In this document: one piece after another, positions 8,890-19,862 of the stretch
Numbering within the stretch: position 1 is the first letter of the stretch
How the letters are laid out: each line of letters starts with the position of its first letter
Assembly (NCBI RefSeq): GCF_003863365.1
Contig: NZ_RQXT01000055.1
Coordinates: forward strand, 1 to 48,440
Length of the DNA stretch: 48,440 bases
Source: Mesorhizobium tamadayense
Lineage (GTDB): Bacteria; Pseudomonadota; Alphaproteobacteria; Rhizobiales; Rhizobiaceae
Reading direction: 5' to 3'
Notes under the pieces: generated by a model
The model's input: the letters and a program-made list of their open reading frames with translations, nothing else
Database searches by the model: none
What the model was told of the DNA's origin: nothing
Made by a program: the position numbers and the translations under genes

Positions 8890-11691
8890 TCACTCGGCCG
8901 CCGCCTTGGCCTTGCCGTTGCGTTCGGGCGCGTTGCCTTCCAGCGTGTCGATCAGCCGCTTGTGGATGGTGGCGGTGCGGGTCGGGCTGTCGATCTTCTG
9001 GCCGGTGAGGTCGGTGACATAGAAAGTGTCGATCACCTTCTCGCCGAAAGTGGTGATGTGGGCCGAGGCGATATCGAGCGAAAGGTCCGACAGCGCGCCG
9101 GTAATCTCGGAGAGCAGGCCGGGCCGGTCCAACCCCTCGATCTCGATCACGGAAAAACGGTTCGACAGCGTGTTGCGGATCTCGGCGCGCGGCGGAATGC
9201 GGAAGGCCTTGGCGCCGCGCTTCGGCTTGGTGCGCTTCTCGATCATCTCGGGCAGCCAGCTCTTGCCGGACAGCACGTCCTCGATCAGCCGGCCGACGCG
9301 TTCGGCCCGCCGCCGTTCGTCCTCGTCGCGGTCGAATTCCCTGCTGATCAGGATGGTGTCCAGCGCCCGCCCGTCCGACGTGGTGAAGATCTGCGCGTCG
9401 ACGATGTTGCCGCCGGCCCCAGCGCACGCGCCGGCAATCACCGAGAGCAGGCGCGGATGGTCCTGCGCCAGCACCGTGATCTCCGTCACCGCCTCGAACT
9501 CATGCGTCTTGACCATGGTGGCGAGCTTCTTGCCGGCCGCGTCCGCCTCGCGGATGAATTCGGCATGGCGCAGCTGGTCGGGCAGGTCGACGGTGAGCAG
9601 ATAGTTCTCGTAGTGCTGGGCGACATAGCGCTTGCGCTCTTTCGCCGGCCAGGAGGCCAACGCCTCGGCCAGCCGCTCGCGCGCCGCCGCCGTGCGCTCG
9701 GCGCGCGAGACTTCCGAGAAGCCGCCGGTGAGCAGCAGCTCGGTCTCGAAATAGAGCGTGCGCAACAACTGCCCTTTCCAGCCGTTCCACACACCGGGCC
9801 CGACGCCCCTGATGTCGCAGACGGTGAGGATCAGCAGCAGCTTCAGCCGCTCGACCGACTGCACGATCGAGGCAAAGTCCTCGATCGTCTTGCGGTCGTT
9901 GAGGTCGCGCGTCTGCGCCGTCATCGACATGACGAGATGGTTCTCGACCAGCCAGGCCACGGTCTCGGTGTCGGCGGCCGATAGCCCCATATGCGGGCAG
10001 ATGCGCCTCGCGATCCTGGCGCCGGCTTCCGAATGATCCTCCGGCCGCCCCTTAGCGATGTCGTGCAACAGCACAGCGACGTAGAGCGCCTCGCGGCTTT
10101 TCTTCAGCCCCGGCATCAGCGAGTGCGCCAGCGGATGCACTTTCTGGCCGTCGCCGCGCTCGATCTCGGCCAAGACGCCGATGCAGCGGATGAGATGCTC
10201 GTCCACCGTATAATGGTGGTACATCGAGAACTGCATCATGGCGACGATCTTGCCGAAGTCGGGGATCAGCCTGCCGAGCAGTCCCGCCTCGTTCATGCGC
10301 CTGAGGTTCAGCTCGGCGTTGCGGTCCGACGTCAGGATGTCGAGGAAGAGCCGGTTGGCCTCCTTGTCGCGCCGCAGCGACTTGTTGACCAGGCCGAGCG
10401 AGCGGGTGAGCAGCTTCAGCGCATCGGGATGGAACTCCAGCCCATGCTTGTCGGCGAACCAGAAAAGCCTGAGCAGGTTGACCGGATCGCGCTCGAACAC
10501 GCTGTCGTCGGCAATGTTGATGCGATGGTTGTCGACGATGAAGTCAGACGTGCCGGCAAGCTTGCGCTTGCGCCGCGAGAAGGTGAGGAAGATGCGGTTG
10601 AAGCCGGGCACATGCTTGGCTTGCTCTTCCTCGAGCGCCGCGCAGAAGATGCGGGTGAGATCGCCGACATCCTTGGCGACCAGGAAGTAGTGCTTCATGA
10701 AGCGTTCGACCGCCGACAGGCCGGGATGCGTGGTGTAGCCCAGCCGCTCGGCGATCTCGCGCTGGATGTCGAAATGCAGCCGCTCCTCCGCCTTGCCGGT
10801 GAGGAAGTGCATGTGGCAGCGCACCGCCCACAGGAAATCCTCGGTCTTCTGGAATTCGCGATATTCGGCGTCGGTGAAGACGCCTTTCTCGACCAGCTCC
10901 TCGCCGGTGCGGACGCGGTAGAAGTACTTGCCGATCCAGAACAGCGTCTGCAGGTCGCGCAGGCCGCCTTTGCCGTCCTTGACGTTGGGCTCGACAAGGT
11001 AACGGCTTTCGCCCGCCTTGGCATGGCGCTCGTCGCGTTCGGCGAGCTTGGCCTGGACATATTCGGGTCCGGTGGTGCGCACCACCTCGTGGTCGAAGCG
11101 GGTCAGCAATTCGTCATAGAGCTTGCGTTCGCCCCACAGGAAGCGCGCCTCCAGGATCGAGGTGCGGATGGTGATGTCTGTGCGCGAGAGCCTGAGACAC
11201 TCTTCGATGTTGCGGGTGGCATGGCCGACCTTCAGCCCCATGTCCCACAGCATGTAGAGCATGTATTCGACGATCTGCTCGCCCCACGGCGTCTGCTTGT
11301 AGGGAAGCAGGAACAACAGGTCGATGTCGGAGCCGGGCGCCAATGTGCCCCTGCCATAGCCGCCCACCGCCACGACCGCCATGCGCTCGGCCGCGGAGCG
11401 GTTCTTGACCCGGTAGACATGGGTGGCGGCGAAATCGTAAAGCGCCCGGATCAGCTCGTCCATCAGATGCGACAGCCGCTCGGCGCAGGCATTGCCGCCG
11501 CCATCCTCCTTCAGCATGGCCTCGGCGATCTTTCGCCCCTCGCCAAGCCTGCCCTTGAGCAGCTGGAGGACGGCCGTGCGCGTGGCCTTGCTCGAGCCGT
11601 CGCCGGCGCTCGCCGCCGTCAGCGCCGTCATGTCGCGGCGCAAGGCGTCGCCGTCGATGATTTCGTCGAGTTTCAAGGAGATCTTGGCCAT
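8890..11691 (-). CDS. glnD: Bifunctional uridylyltransferase/uridylyl-removing enzyme (PII signalling)
   Basis: Nitrogen-status sensor of 933 residues that uridylylates PII proteins when glutamine is low and removes UMP when it is high. The nucleotidyltransferase motif GGYGRGTLAPGSDIDLLFL is at about 110-128. An HD phosphohydrolase motif (LLHDIAKGRPEDHSEAG) lies in the middle. Two C-terminal ACT domains follow (AVTEITVLAQDHPRLLSVIAG and SVIEIEGLDRPGLLSEITGA), the glutamine-sensing part. All four modules are complete. murJ is directly downstream. Confidence 0.97.
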   Translation of the reverse strand: MAKISLKLDEIIDGDALRRDMTALTAASAGDGSSKATRTAVLQLLKGRLGEGRKIAEAMLKEDGGGNACAERLSHLMDELIRALYDFAATHVYRVKNRSAAERMAVVAVGGYGRGTLAPGSDIDLLFLLPYKQTPWGEQIVEYMLYMLWDMGLKVGHATRNIEECLRLSRTDITIRTSILEARFLWGERKLYDELLTRFDHEVVRTTGPEYVQAKLAERDERHAKAGESRYLVEPNVKDGKGGLRDLQTLFWIGKYFYRVRTGEELVEKGVFTDAEYREFQKTEDFLWAVRCHMHFLTGKAEERLHFDIQREIAERLGYTTHPGLSAVERFMKHYFLVAKDVGDLTRIFCAALEEEQAKHVPGFNRIFLTFSRRKRKLAGTSDFIVDNHRINIADDSVFERDPVNLLRLFWFADKHGLEFHPDALKLLTRSLGLVNKSLRRDKEANRLFLDILTSDRNAELNLRRMNEAGLLGRLIPDFGKIVAMMQFSMYHHYTVDEHLIRCIGVLAEIERGDGQKVHPLAHSLMPGLKKSREALYVAVLLHDIAKGRPEDHSEAGARIARRICPHMGLSAADTETVAWLVENHLVMSMTAQTRDLNDRKTIEDFASIVQSVERLKLLLILTVCDIRGVGPGVWNGWKGQLLRTLYFETELLLTGGFSEVSRAERTAAARERLAEALASWPAKERKRYVAQHYENYLLTVDLPDQLRHAEFIREADAAGKKLATMVKTHEFEAVTEITVLAQDHPRLLSVIAGACAGAGGNIVDAQIFTTSDGRALDTILISREFDRDEDERRRAERVGRLIEDVLSGKSWLPEMIEKRTKPKRGAKAFRIPPRAEIRNTLSNRFSVIEIEGLDRPGLLSEITGALSDLSLDIASAHITTFGEKVIDTFYVTDLTGQKIDSPTRTATIHKRLIDTLEGNAPERNGKAKAAAE

Positions 11692-11815
11692 GCGGCGGCG
11701 TCTATAGCGTGTTTTCGCGGCGCTGTGTATGGGGGCGGACGAACGCCTTCATAGGCGTGCCGAGAGCGCGATTTACGGACGGACGGCCAAAATCTCCAAA
11801 AATAGGAACTGCCCC

Positions 11816-11846
11816 TTGACCTTCCAGTTACTGGAAGGACTACCTC
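11816..11846 (+). promoter_or_regulatory. CueR-type copper-inducible promoter of the Cu-ATPase operon
   Basis: A -35 box TTGACC (11816-11821) and a -10-like TACCTC (11841-11846) are separated by 19 bases, the long spacer typical of MerR-family promoters. The spacer and -35 contain a perfect dyad CCTTCCAG-TTA-CTGGAAGG (11820-11838). This closely resembles the known Escherichia coli copA promoter recognised by CueR. The ATPase start codon follows at 11880. Confidence 0.88.
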
Positions 11847-11879
11847 CGCCTCAATTCGAGAATTTCGAGGCATTTGATC

Positions 11880-14390
<2,511 letters not shown>

Positions 14391-14435
14391 CCGAAGCTCC
14401 CAAATACGACATTCCGTTCGACAGGAGGATATTGG

Positions 14436-14825
14436 ATGACCTTGGCCAAGAAGATTGTGTTGCTGCTGATGGCGACGGGAATGCTGCTGGCGGTGTTCCT
14501 CGAAAGCGTTCCGGCGCAGTCCGAGGAGATGAAGCATGACATGTCCGGCATGGCGATGGGCGCGGACAGCCCCGCCACCGTTGGCTACAAGGCGGCCATG
14601 GACAAGATGCACAAGGACATGATGGTCAACTACACCGGCAATGCCGATGTCGACTTCGTCCGCGGCATGATCCCGCACCACCAGGGTGCGATCGATATGG
14701 CCAAGGTGGTGATCGCTAATGGCAAGGACCCGGAAATCCGCAAGCTCGCCGAGAACGTCGTCAAGGCGCAGGAAGCCGAGATCGCTGAGATGCAGGACTG
14801 GCTTGCCAAGCATCCGGTGAAATAA
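14436..14825 (+). CDS. Periplasmic DUF305 (CopM-like) protein
   Basis: Secreted or membrane-anchored protein of 129 residues. The N-terminal hydrophobic stretch (about 5-23) ends near PAQSEE, consistent with signal cleavage or an anchor. A Met/His-rich segment (MKHDMSGMAMG) and the DUF305 signature DFVRGMIPHHQGAIDMAK follow; these offer thioether and imidazole ligands for copper. It starts 45 bases after the ATPase stop, with an AGGAGG site, and so shares the copper-induced transcript. Related CopM proteins bind copper in the periplasm; the role here as a periplasmic copper buffer is inferred. Confidence 0.85.
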   Translation: MTLAKKIVLLLMATGMLLAVFLESVPAQSEEMKHDMSGMAMGADSPATVGYKAAMDKMHKDMMVNYTGNADVDFVRGMIPHHQGAIDMAKVVIANGKDPEIRKLAENVVKAQEAEIAEMQDWLAKHPVK

Positions 14826-14914
14826 TCGCCAGCGCAATCTGGACGAAGGCCAAGGACTTTCTGGATTTCCTGAAATGGCTGTGCTGCGATCGTGCTCCAC
14901 GCGGAGCAAGCCCC

Positions 14915-15775
14915 ATGTCTTCCAAGCCCATGTCTTCTGAAATCAGAACCACCACTCTGCCGTCCGGCGAAGCCGTTCTGGTGCTGGGTCAAGGCACCTG
15001 GAAGACGGGTGAGGATCGCGGCCGCCGCGCCGATGAGGTCGCGGCGCTGAGGCTTGGACTGGACCTCGGCATCACGCTGATCGACACGGCGGAGATGTAT
15101 GCCGGCGGCGGCGCCGAGGAAGTGGTGGCGGAAGCCATTACCGGGCGCCGCGACGAGACCTTCCTGGTTTCCAAGGTGCTGCCGACCAACGCCTCGCAGG
15201 CCGGCGTCAAGCGGGCCTGCGAGAACAGCCTAAAACGGCTCGCCACCGACCGCATCGATCTCTATCTGCTGCACTGGCCGGGCACCGTGCCCTTGGCTGA
15301 AACCGTCGAAGCCTTCGAGGCCTTGAAGAATGCCGGCAAGATCCGCCACTGGGGCGTCAGCAATTTCGACACCGACGAGATGGAGGAACTGGTCGGCCTG
15401 CCTTCAGGCGGCAACGTCCAAACCAATCAGATCCTCTACAATCTCTCGCGGCGCGGCCCGGAATTCGACCTCGCGCCCTGGAGCCTGAAGCGCGGTATCC
15501 CGCTGATGGCCTATTCGCCTGTCGAGCAGGGCGCGCTGGCGCGCAACGCCAGGCTTGATGCCGTCGCCGCCCGTCACAACGCGACCTCCGCGCAGATCGC
15601 CCTTGCCTGGGTGATGGCGCAGCCGGGCGTCATCGCCATCCCGAAGGCCAGCCGGCAGGAACATGTCCGCCAGAATGCCGCCGCGCTCGACATCGCTCTG
15701 ACGGCGGAAGACTTCGCAGACCTCGACCGCGCCTTCCCGCCGCCGACGCGCAAGCGCGGATTGGAGATGATTTAA
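14915..15775 (+). CDS. Aldo/keto reductase
   Basis: NAD(P)H-dependent oxidoreductase of 286 residues with the AKR (beta/alpha)8 fold. The catalytic tetrad can be placed: Asp in LIDTAEMY, Tyr in the same block, Lys in FLVSKVLP and His in YLLHWPG. The nucleotide-binding end reads AIPKASRQEHVRQNAAAL. It resembles the YeaE/2,5-diketo-gluconate reductase branch; the substrate is unknown. ATG 14915 has GGAGC eight bases upstream; a second ATG five codons later sits in a near-repeat of the first (ATGTCTTC twice). The stop codon overlaps that of the convergent TetR gene. It may be read from the copper promoter, 89 bases after DUF305, but this is not certain. Confidence 0.88.
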   Translation: MSSKPMSSEIRTTTLPSGEAVLVLGQGTWKTGEDRGRRADEVAALRLGLDLGITLIDTAEMYAGGGAEEVVAEAITGRRDETFLVSKVLPTNASQAGVKRACENSLKRLATDRIDLYLLHWPGTVPLAETVEAFEALKNAGKIRHWGVSNFDTDEMEELVGLPSGGNVQTNQILYNLSRRGPEFDLAPWSLKRGIPLMAYSPVEQGALARNARLDAVAARHNATSAQIALAWVMAQPGVIAIPKASRQEHVRQNAAALDIALTAEDFADLDRAFPPPTRKRGLEMI

Positions 15776-16341
15776 TCGCTCGGCGGAATCCCCAAGCGTG
15801 TTCGAGTCCTTCGCAGCGCGCGCGAAAACACACCAGTGTCGTCGGATGCCCTGGCAAGCGTGAGCGCGCCCTGGATGGCAGCGATGGTTTCCTCGGCAAG
15901 CTCGGTCGCCTCGGCCAGTCCATGCCCGGACCGGACCAGCGCGTCGGCAAGGTGCGTGACCCAGCGGCCGAAATAATCTCTGATCTGACCGGCGAAGAGA
16001 TCGCGGGATTCATCCAGCGCGAAGGCGCCGACGAGGCAAACCCGCCGCCCTGAGCGGAAGTAGCTGTCGGTCGCTCCGAGCATCTGTTCGATCCCTGCCC
16101 CTGGATCGGCGCTGTCGCGCAAGGGCGCAAAGACATTCTCCTCGAACCAGCCGTCGATGTTGTCGATGACGGCTCGAGCCATCTCTTCCTTTCCGCCGGG
16201 AAAGAAATGGTAGAGACTTCCCTTGCCAAGTCCCGTAGCCTCGCCGATCAAGGTCAGGCTTGCGCCCTCATAGCCATGCTCGCGAAAAACCTCGGCCACA
16301 ATCGCCAGCAATTGATCGCGCTCGGGCGCGATGCGCCGCAT
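15772..16341 (-). CDS. TetR/AcrR-family transcriptional regulator
   Basis: One-component repressor of 189 residues. The N-terminal helix-turn-helix (about 10-55) reads VFREHGYEGASLTLIGEATGLGKGSLYHFF, with the typical TetR recognition helix; the C-terminal ligand domain resembles the YxaF/LmrA-like group with a Cys in RRVCLVGAFAL. It lies six bases after the DUF1348 gene on the same strand, so the two form an operon. A perfect 20-bp inverted repeat at the operon promoter (16842-16861) is the probable operator. The inducing ligand is unknown. Confidence 0.9.
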   Translation of the reverse strand: MRRIAPERDQLLAIVAEVFREHGYEGASLTLIGEATGLGKGSLYHFFPGGKEEMARAVIDNIDGWFEENVFAPLRDSADPGAGIEQMLGATDSYFRSGRRVCLVGAFALDESRDLFAGQIRDYFGRWVTHLADALVRSGHGLAEATELAEETIAAIQGALTLARASDDTGVFSRALRRTRTRLGIPPSD

Positions 16342-16347
16342 GCGCTT

Positions 16348-16812
16348 CTAGAGTCCCAACGCCGACAGGCCAGGATGGTCGTCCGGCCGGCGGCCGAGCG
16401 GCCAGTGGTATTTTCGCTCGCTCTCGGCGATCGGCAGGTCGTTGATGCTCGCCACGCGCCGCCGCATCAGGCCGGCTTCGTCGAATTCCCAATTCTCATT
16501 GCCGTAGGAGCGAAACCAGTGACCGCTGTCGTCGTGCCATTCATAGGCGAAGCGCACGGCGATGCGGTTGTCGTTCCACGTCCAGACTTCCTTGATCAGG
16601 CGATAGTCGAGCTCGCGTGCCCATTTGCGTGTTAGGAAGGCGACAATGTCGTCGCGTCCGGAAATAAACTCGGCCCGGTTCCGCCAGACGCTGTCCTCGG
16701 TATAGGCAAGCGAGACCCGCTCCGGATCGCGGCTGTTCCAGGCATCCTCGGCGAGCCTTACCTTCTGCGCTGCTGTTTCCGCCGTGAAAGGCGGCAATGG
16801 CGGACGGCTCAT
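16348..16812 (-). CDS. DUF1348 (NTF2-like fold) protein
   Basis: Small cytoplasmic protein of 154 residues, from ATG 16812 with AGGAGA six to seven bases upstream. It is a full-length DUF1348 member with the NTF2/SnoaL-like pattern: LAEDAWNSRDPERVSLAYTEDSVWRNR near the N-terminus, FLTRKWARELDYRLIKEVW in the middle and NENWEFDEAGLMRRR towards the end. No enzymatic function is established to my knowledge, although the fold often forms small-molecule cavities. First gene of an operon with a TetR regulator; the TetR operator overlaps its leader, so expression should respond to an unknown effector. Confidence 0.88.
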   Translation of the reverse strand: MSRPPLPPFTAETAAQKVRLAEDAWNSRDPERVSLAYTEDSVWRNRAEFISGRDDIVAFLTRKWARELDYRLIKEVWTWNDNRIAVRFAYEWHDDSGHWFRSYGNENWEFDEAGLMRRRVASINDLPIAESERKYHWPLGRRPDDHPGLSALGL

Positions 16813-16841
16813 TCGGATCTCCTGTCGATCATCGACCGGAT

Positions 16842-16861
16842 ATTGTACCGGACGGTACAAT
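16842..16861. promoter_or_regulatory. TetR operator of the DUF1348-tetR operon
   Basis: ATTGTACC-GGAC-GGTACAAT is a perfect inverted repeat with 8-base arms. It lies 30 bases before the DUF1348 start codon and 22 bases before the end of mutS. Size and spacing are those of TetR-family operators; self-repression by the adjacent TetR is inferred. Confidence 0.78.
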
Positions 16862-16883
16862 GAGTCAACTGTGAGCCAGGACG

Positions 16884-19619
16884 TTATTGTTTAGTCGCCA
16901 TCCCCTTCAGCCTATACAGCGCCTCCAGCGCTTCCCTTGGCGTCATCTCGTCGGGATTGATGGCGCCGAGCGCTGCGCCCAGCGCGTCGTTCTTTGCCGG
17001 CTTCGGCGCCTCCCGCTTCACGGCCACGGAAAACAGCGGCAGGTCGTCGACCAGCCGGTTGGTCTTGCCCGAGACCTCGCCTTCTTCCAACTGGTGCAGC
17101 ACTTCCTTGGCACGCGCCACCACCGCTTCCGGCAAGCCGGCGAGCCGCGCCACCTGAACGCCGTAGGAGCGGTCGGCCGCACCCTTGCCGACCTCGTGCA
17201 GGAAGACGACGTCGCCTTCCCATTCCTTGACCCGCATGGTGACGTTGGAGAGCCGCGACAGCTTGCCGGCCAGCGCCGTCATTTCGTGGAAATGCGTGGC
17301 GAAGATTGCCCGGCAGCGGTTCTTCTCATACAGATACTCGACCGCCGCCCACGCGATCGACAGGCCGTCGAAGGTCGCGGTGCCGCGGCCGATCTCGTCG
17401 AGAATGACGAGCGCGCGCTCGCCCGCCTGGTTGAGGATCGTCGCCGTCTCGACCATCTCGACCATGAAGGTCGAGCGGCCGCGCGCCAGATCGTCCGAGG
17501 CGCCGACACGCGAGAACAGCCGGTCGACGACGCCGATATGGGCGCTTTCAGCCGGCACGAAGGAGCCGGTCTGGGCAAGGATGGCGATCAGCGCGTTCTG
17601 CCGCAGGAAAGTCGACTTGCCGCCCATGTTCGGACCGGTCAGCAGCCAGATGGCGCCGGCCTTGGCGTCGCCTTCCGGCGAGAGGTTGCAATCATTGGCG
17701 ACGAAGGGGCCTTCGCCGGAACGCCGCAGAGCCTGTTCGACGACCGGATGACGCCCGCCGGCAATATCGAAGGCGAGGCTGGCATCGATCAGCGGCCGGC
17801 ACCAGCCCTCGCTTTCGGAAAGCAGCGCCAGCGCCGACGACACGTCGAGCACGGCGAGCGCGTCGGCGCCGGCGCGGATGCTGTCGGCCTCGCTCACCAC
17901 TTCCGCCGTCAGCCGGTCGAACGCTGCAAGCTCGATGCTGAGCGCACGGTCGGCGGCATTGGCGATCTTCGATTCCAGCTCCGCCAGCTCCGTCGTGGTG
18001 AAGCGCATGGCGTTGGCCATGGTCTGGCGGTGGATGAAGCGCGCCTTCGCTGCGTCGCCGCCGGTCATGATCGAGTGATGGTTGGCCGTCACCTCGATAT
18101 AGTAGCCCAGCACATTGTTGTGCCGGATCTTCAGCGAGCGGATGCCGGTCTCCTCGACCAGCGAGCGCTCCAGCCCGGCGATCACTTTTCGCGACTCGTC
18201 GCGCAATGCCCGCATCTCGTCGAGCTCGGCATGATAGCCGCTGCGCACGAAGCCGCCATCGCGCTTGATCAGCGGCAACTCGTCGTCGAGCGCCTCGCTG
18301 AGATGGCGGGCGAGCGCCTCGGGCAAGGCATGGATCGCCGCGAGCGCAGCGGCGAGCTCGGCGGGCAGGGTCGTCGCCGCGAACAGCGCGGCGATCGCGC
18401 CCGCCGCCTCGAAGCCGGCGCGCAGCGCGCCGAGGTCGCGCGGGCCGCCACGGTTGAGCGCCAGCCTGGACAGCGCTCGCGGCATGTCCGCGACGCTTTT
18501 CAGGCTTGTCCGAAGCCCTTGGCAAAGCCGCGTCTCGGCGCGGAAGAACGAGACCGAATCCAGCCTTGCGGCAATCGCCGCCGGGTCGGTCAGCGGCGCC
18601 ATCAGCCGGTCGGCGAGCAATCTCGCTCCGCCGCCGGTCACCGTGCGGTCGATCGCCTTGAACAGCGAGCCGTCGCGGCTGCCGGACAGCGTGCGCAACA
18701 GTTCCAGGTTGGCGCGCGTCGCCGGGTCGATGAACAGCGTCGAGCCGCTCTCCTCGCGCTCGGGCCGCGACAGCGGCGGCCGCTCGGCCTTCTGCGTCTT
18801 CTCGACATAGGCGATGGCGCCCGAGATCGCAGACAGCTCGGCGCGCGAGAACGTGCCGAAACTGTCAGGCGTCGCCACCTCGAAGAAGCGGGCGATGCGG
18901 CCGGTGGCCGACGCCGAATCGAACAGCGACGGCGGCTGCGGGCTGGCGACCCGGCCAAGCACATCGAAGACCTGCCGCAATTCCGGGTCGTGGAACACCG
19001 GTTCGGCGACGATCAGCTCGCGCGGGTCGACGCGGAAGATGTCGGCAAGCAGCCGCTCGGCCGTGGTTTCAGCTACGCGGAACGCGCCGGTCGAGATGTC
19101 GATCCAGGCAAGAGCGAAACTGCCTTGGCTGGCTGCGTTGCCGCCCTTCACCCGCCCCAGCGCCATCAGGAAGCTCGATTCCGAGGGCGCGAGCAGCTTG
19201 TCCTCGGTGATGGTGCCGGGCGTGACCAGCCGCACCACGTCGCGCCGCACCACCGATTTCGAGCCGCGCTTCTTGGCTTCCGCCGGATCCTCGATCTGTT
19301 CGCAGACCGCAACGCGAAAGCCTTGCGCGATCAATTTCTGCAGATAGTCGTCCGCCGCGTGCACCGGCACGCCGCACATCGGAATGTCGTGGCCCTGGTG
19401 CTTGCCGCGCCGAGTGAGCACGATGCCGAGCGCCCGGCTTGCCTTTTCGGCGTCGTCGAAGAACAGCTCGTAGAAATCGCCCATGCGGTAGAACAGCAGC
19501 GAATCCGGGTTCGCCGCCTTGATCTCGATATACTGCTCCATCATCGGCGTGACGCCGCCCATAGCGGGCGCCGGCGTGGTCGCTTCCTGGTCGGGGTCAG
19601 TCGGCATGTGCATGTTCAT
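16884..19619 (-). CDS. mutS: DNA mismatch repair protein MutS
   Basis: Mismatch-recognition ATPase of 911 residues, the usual alphaproteobacterial length. The mismatch-binding Phe-x-Glu motif is in LLFYRMGDFYELFFDDA near residue 45-60. The ATPase domain has Walker A TGPNMGGKSTF, the Walker B-containing LVILDEIGRGTATFDG and the ATHFHEMT block. The C-terminus carries the helix-turn-helix dimer region (ALEALYRLKGMATKQ). It is divergent from the malic enzyme across a 243-base gap. In relatives it normally neighbours glnD; here about 5 kb of accessory genes separates them. Confidence 0.97.
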   Translation of the reverse strand: MNMHMPTDPDQEATTPAPAMGGVTPMMEQYIEIKAANPDSLLFYRMGDFYELFFDDAEKASRALGIVLTRRGKHQGHDIPMCGVPVHAADDYLQKLIAQGFRVAVCEQIEDPAEAKKRGSKSVVRRDVVRLVTPGTITEDKLLAPSESSFLMALGRVKGGNAASQGSFALAWIDISTGAFRVAETTAERLLADIFRVDPRELIVAEPVFHDPELRQVFDVLGRVASPQPPSLFDSASATGRIARFFEVATPDSFGTFSRAELSAISGAIAYVEKTQKAERPPLSRPEREESGSTLFIDPATRANLELLRTLSGSRDGSLFKAIDRTVTGGGARLLADRLMAPLTDPAAIAARLDSVSFFRAETRLCQGLRTSLKSVADMPRALSRLALNRGGPRDLGALRAGFEAAGAIAALFAATTLPAELAAALAAIHALPEALARHLSEALDDELPLIKRDGGFVRSGYHAELDEMRALRDESRKVIAGLERSLVEETGIRSLKIRHNNVLGYYIEVTANHHSIMTGGDAAKARFIHRQTMANAMRFTTTELAELESKIANAADRALSIELAAFDRLTAEVVSEADSIRAGADALAVLDVSSALALLSESEGWCRPLIDASLAFDIAGGRHPVVEQALRRSGEGPFVANDCNLSPEGDAKAGAIWLLTGPNMGGKSTFLRQNALIAILAQTGSFVPAESAHIGVVDRLFSRVGASDDLARGRSTFMVEMVETATILNQAGERALVILDEIGRGTATFDGLSIAWAAVEYLYEKNRCRAIFATHFHEMTALAGKLSRLSNVTMRVKEWEGDVVFLHEVGKGAADRSYGVQVARLAGLPEAVVARAKEVLHQLEEGEVSGKTNRLVDDLPLFSVAVKREAPKPAKNDALGAALGAINPDEMTPREALEALYRLKGMATKQ

Positions 19620-19862
19620 GCCGGAACGCTAGCAGATGTGACAGCGCCGTTTAATGCCGCACGCTCGAAAAGCAGGGGAAAGCGTGAGCCGTGCTGCCGG
19701 CTCGCTGCCAATCAGCTCGCCGCATTGCCTGGGTCTCCCACCTTGAAGCAGCTTTGCCCGGCTTGTCGGTTTACAGCGGCCGCGTGTAGCCTTAATCCGT
19801 GAGAACCATAAGCAAGCACCCGTCCCAAGCGGTGCCGCACAGGCGAGGAAATCAAAAGCATC

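Noticed and set aside
7804..11754. Two long plus-strand frames opposite murJ and glnD
   Set aside because: Same antisense composition pattern, no ribosome-binding sites, no family resemblance.
16887..19802. Long plus-strand open frame opposite mutS
   Set aside because: Arg/Gln/Gly/His-rich product without domains, exactly antisense to a conserved gene; an artefact of GC-rich third positions.
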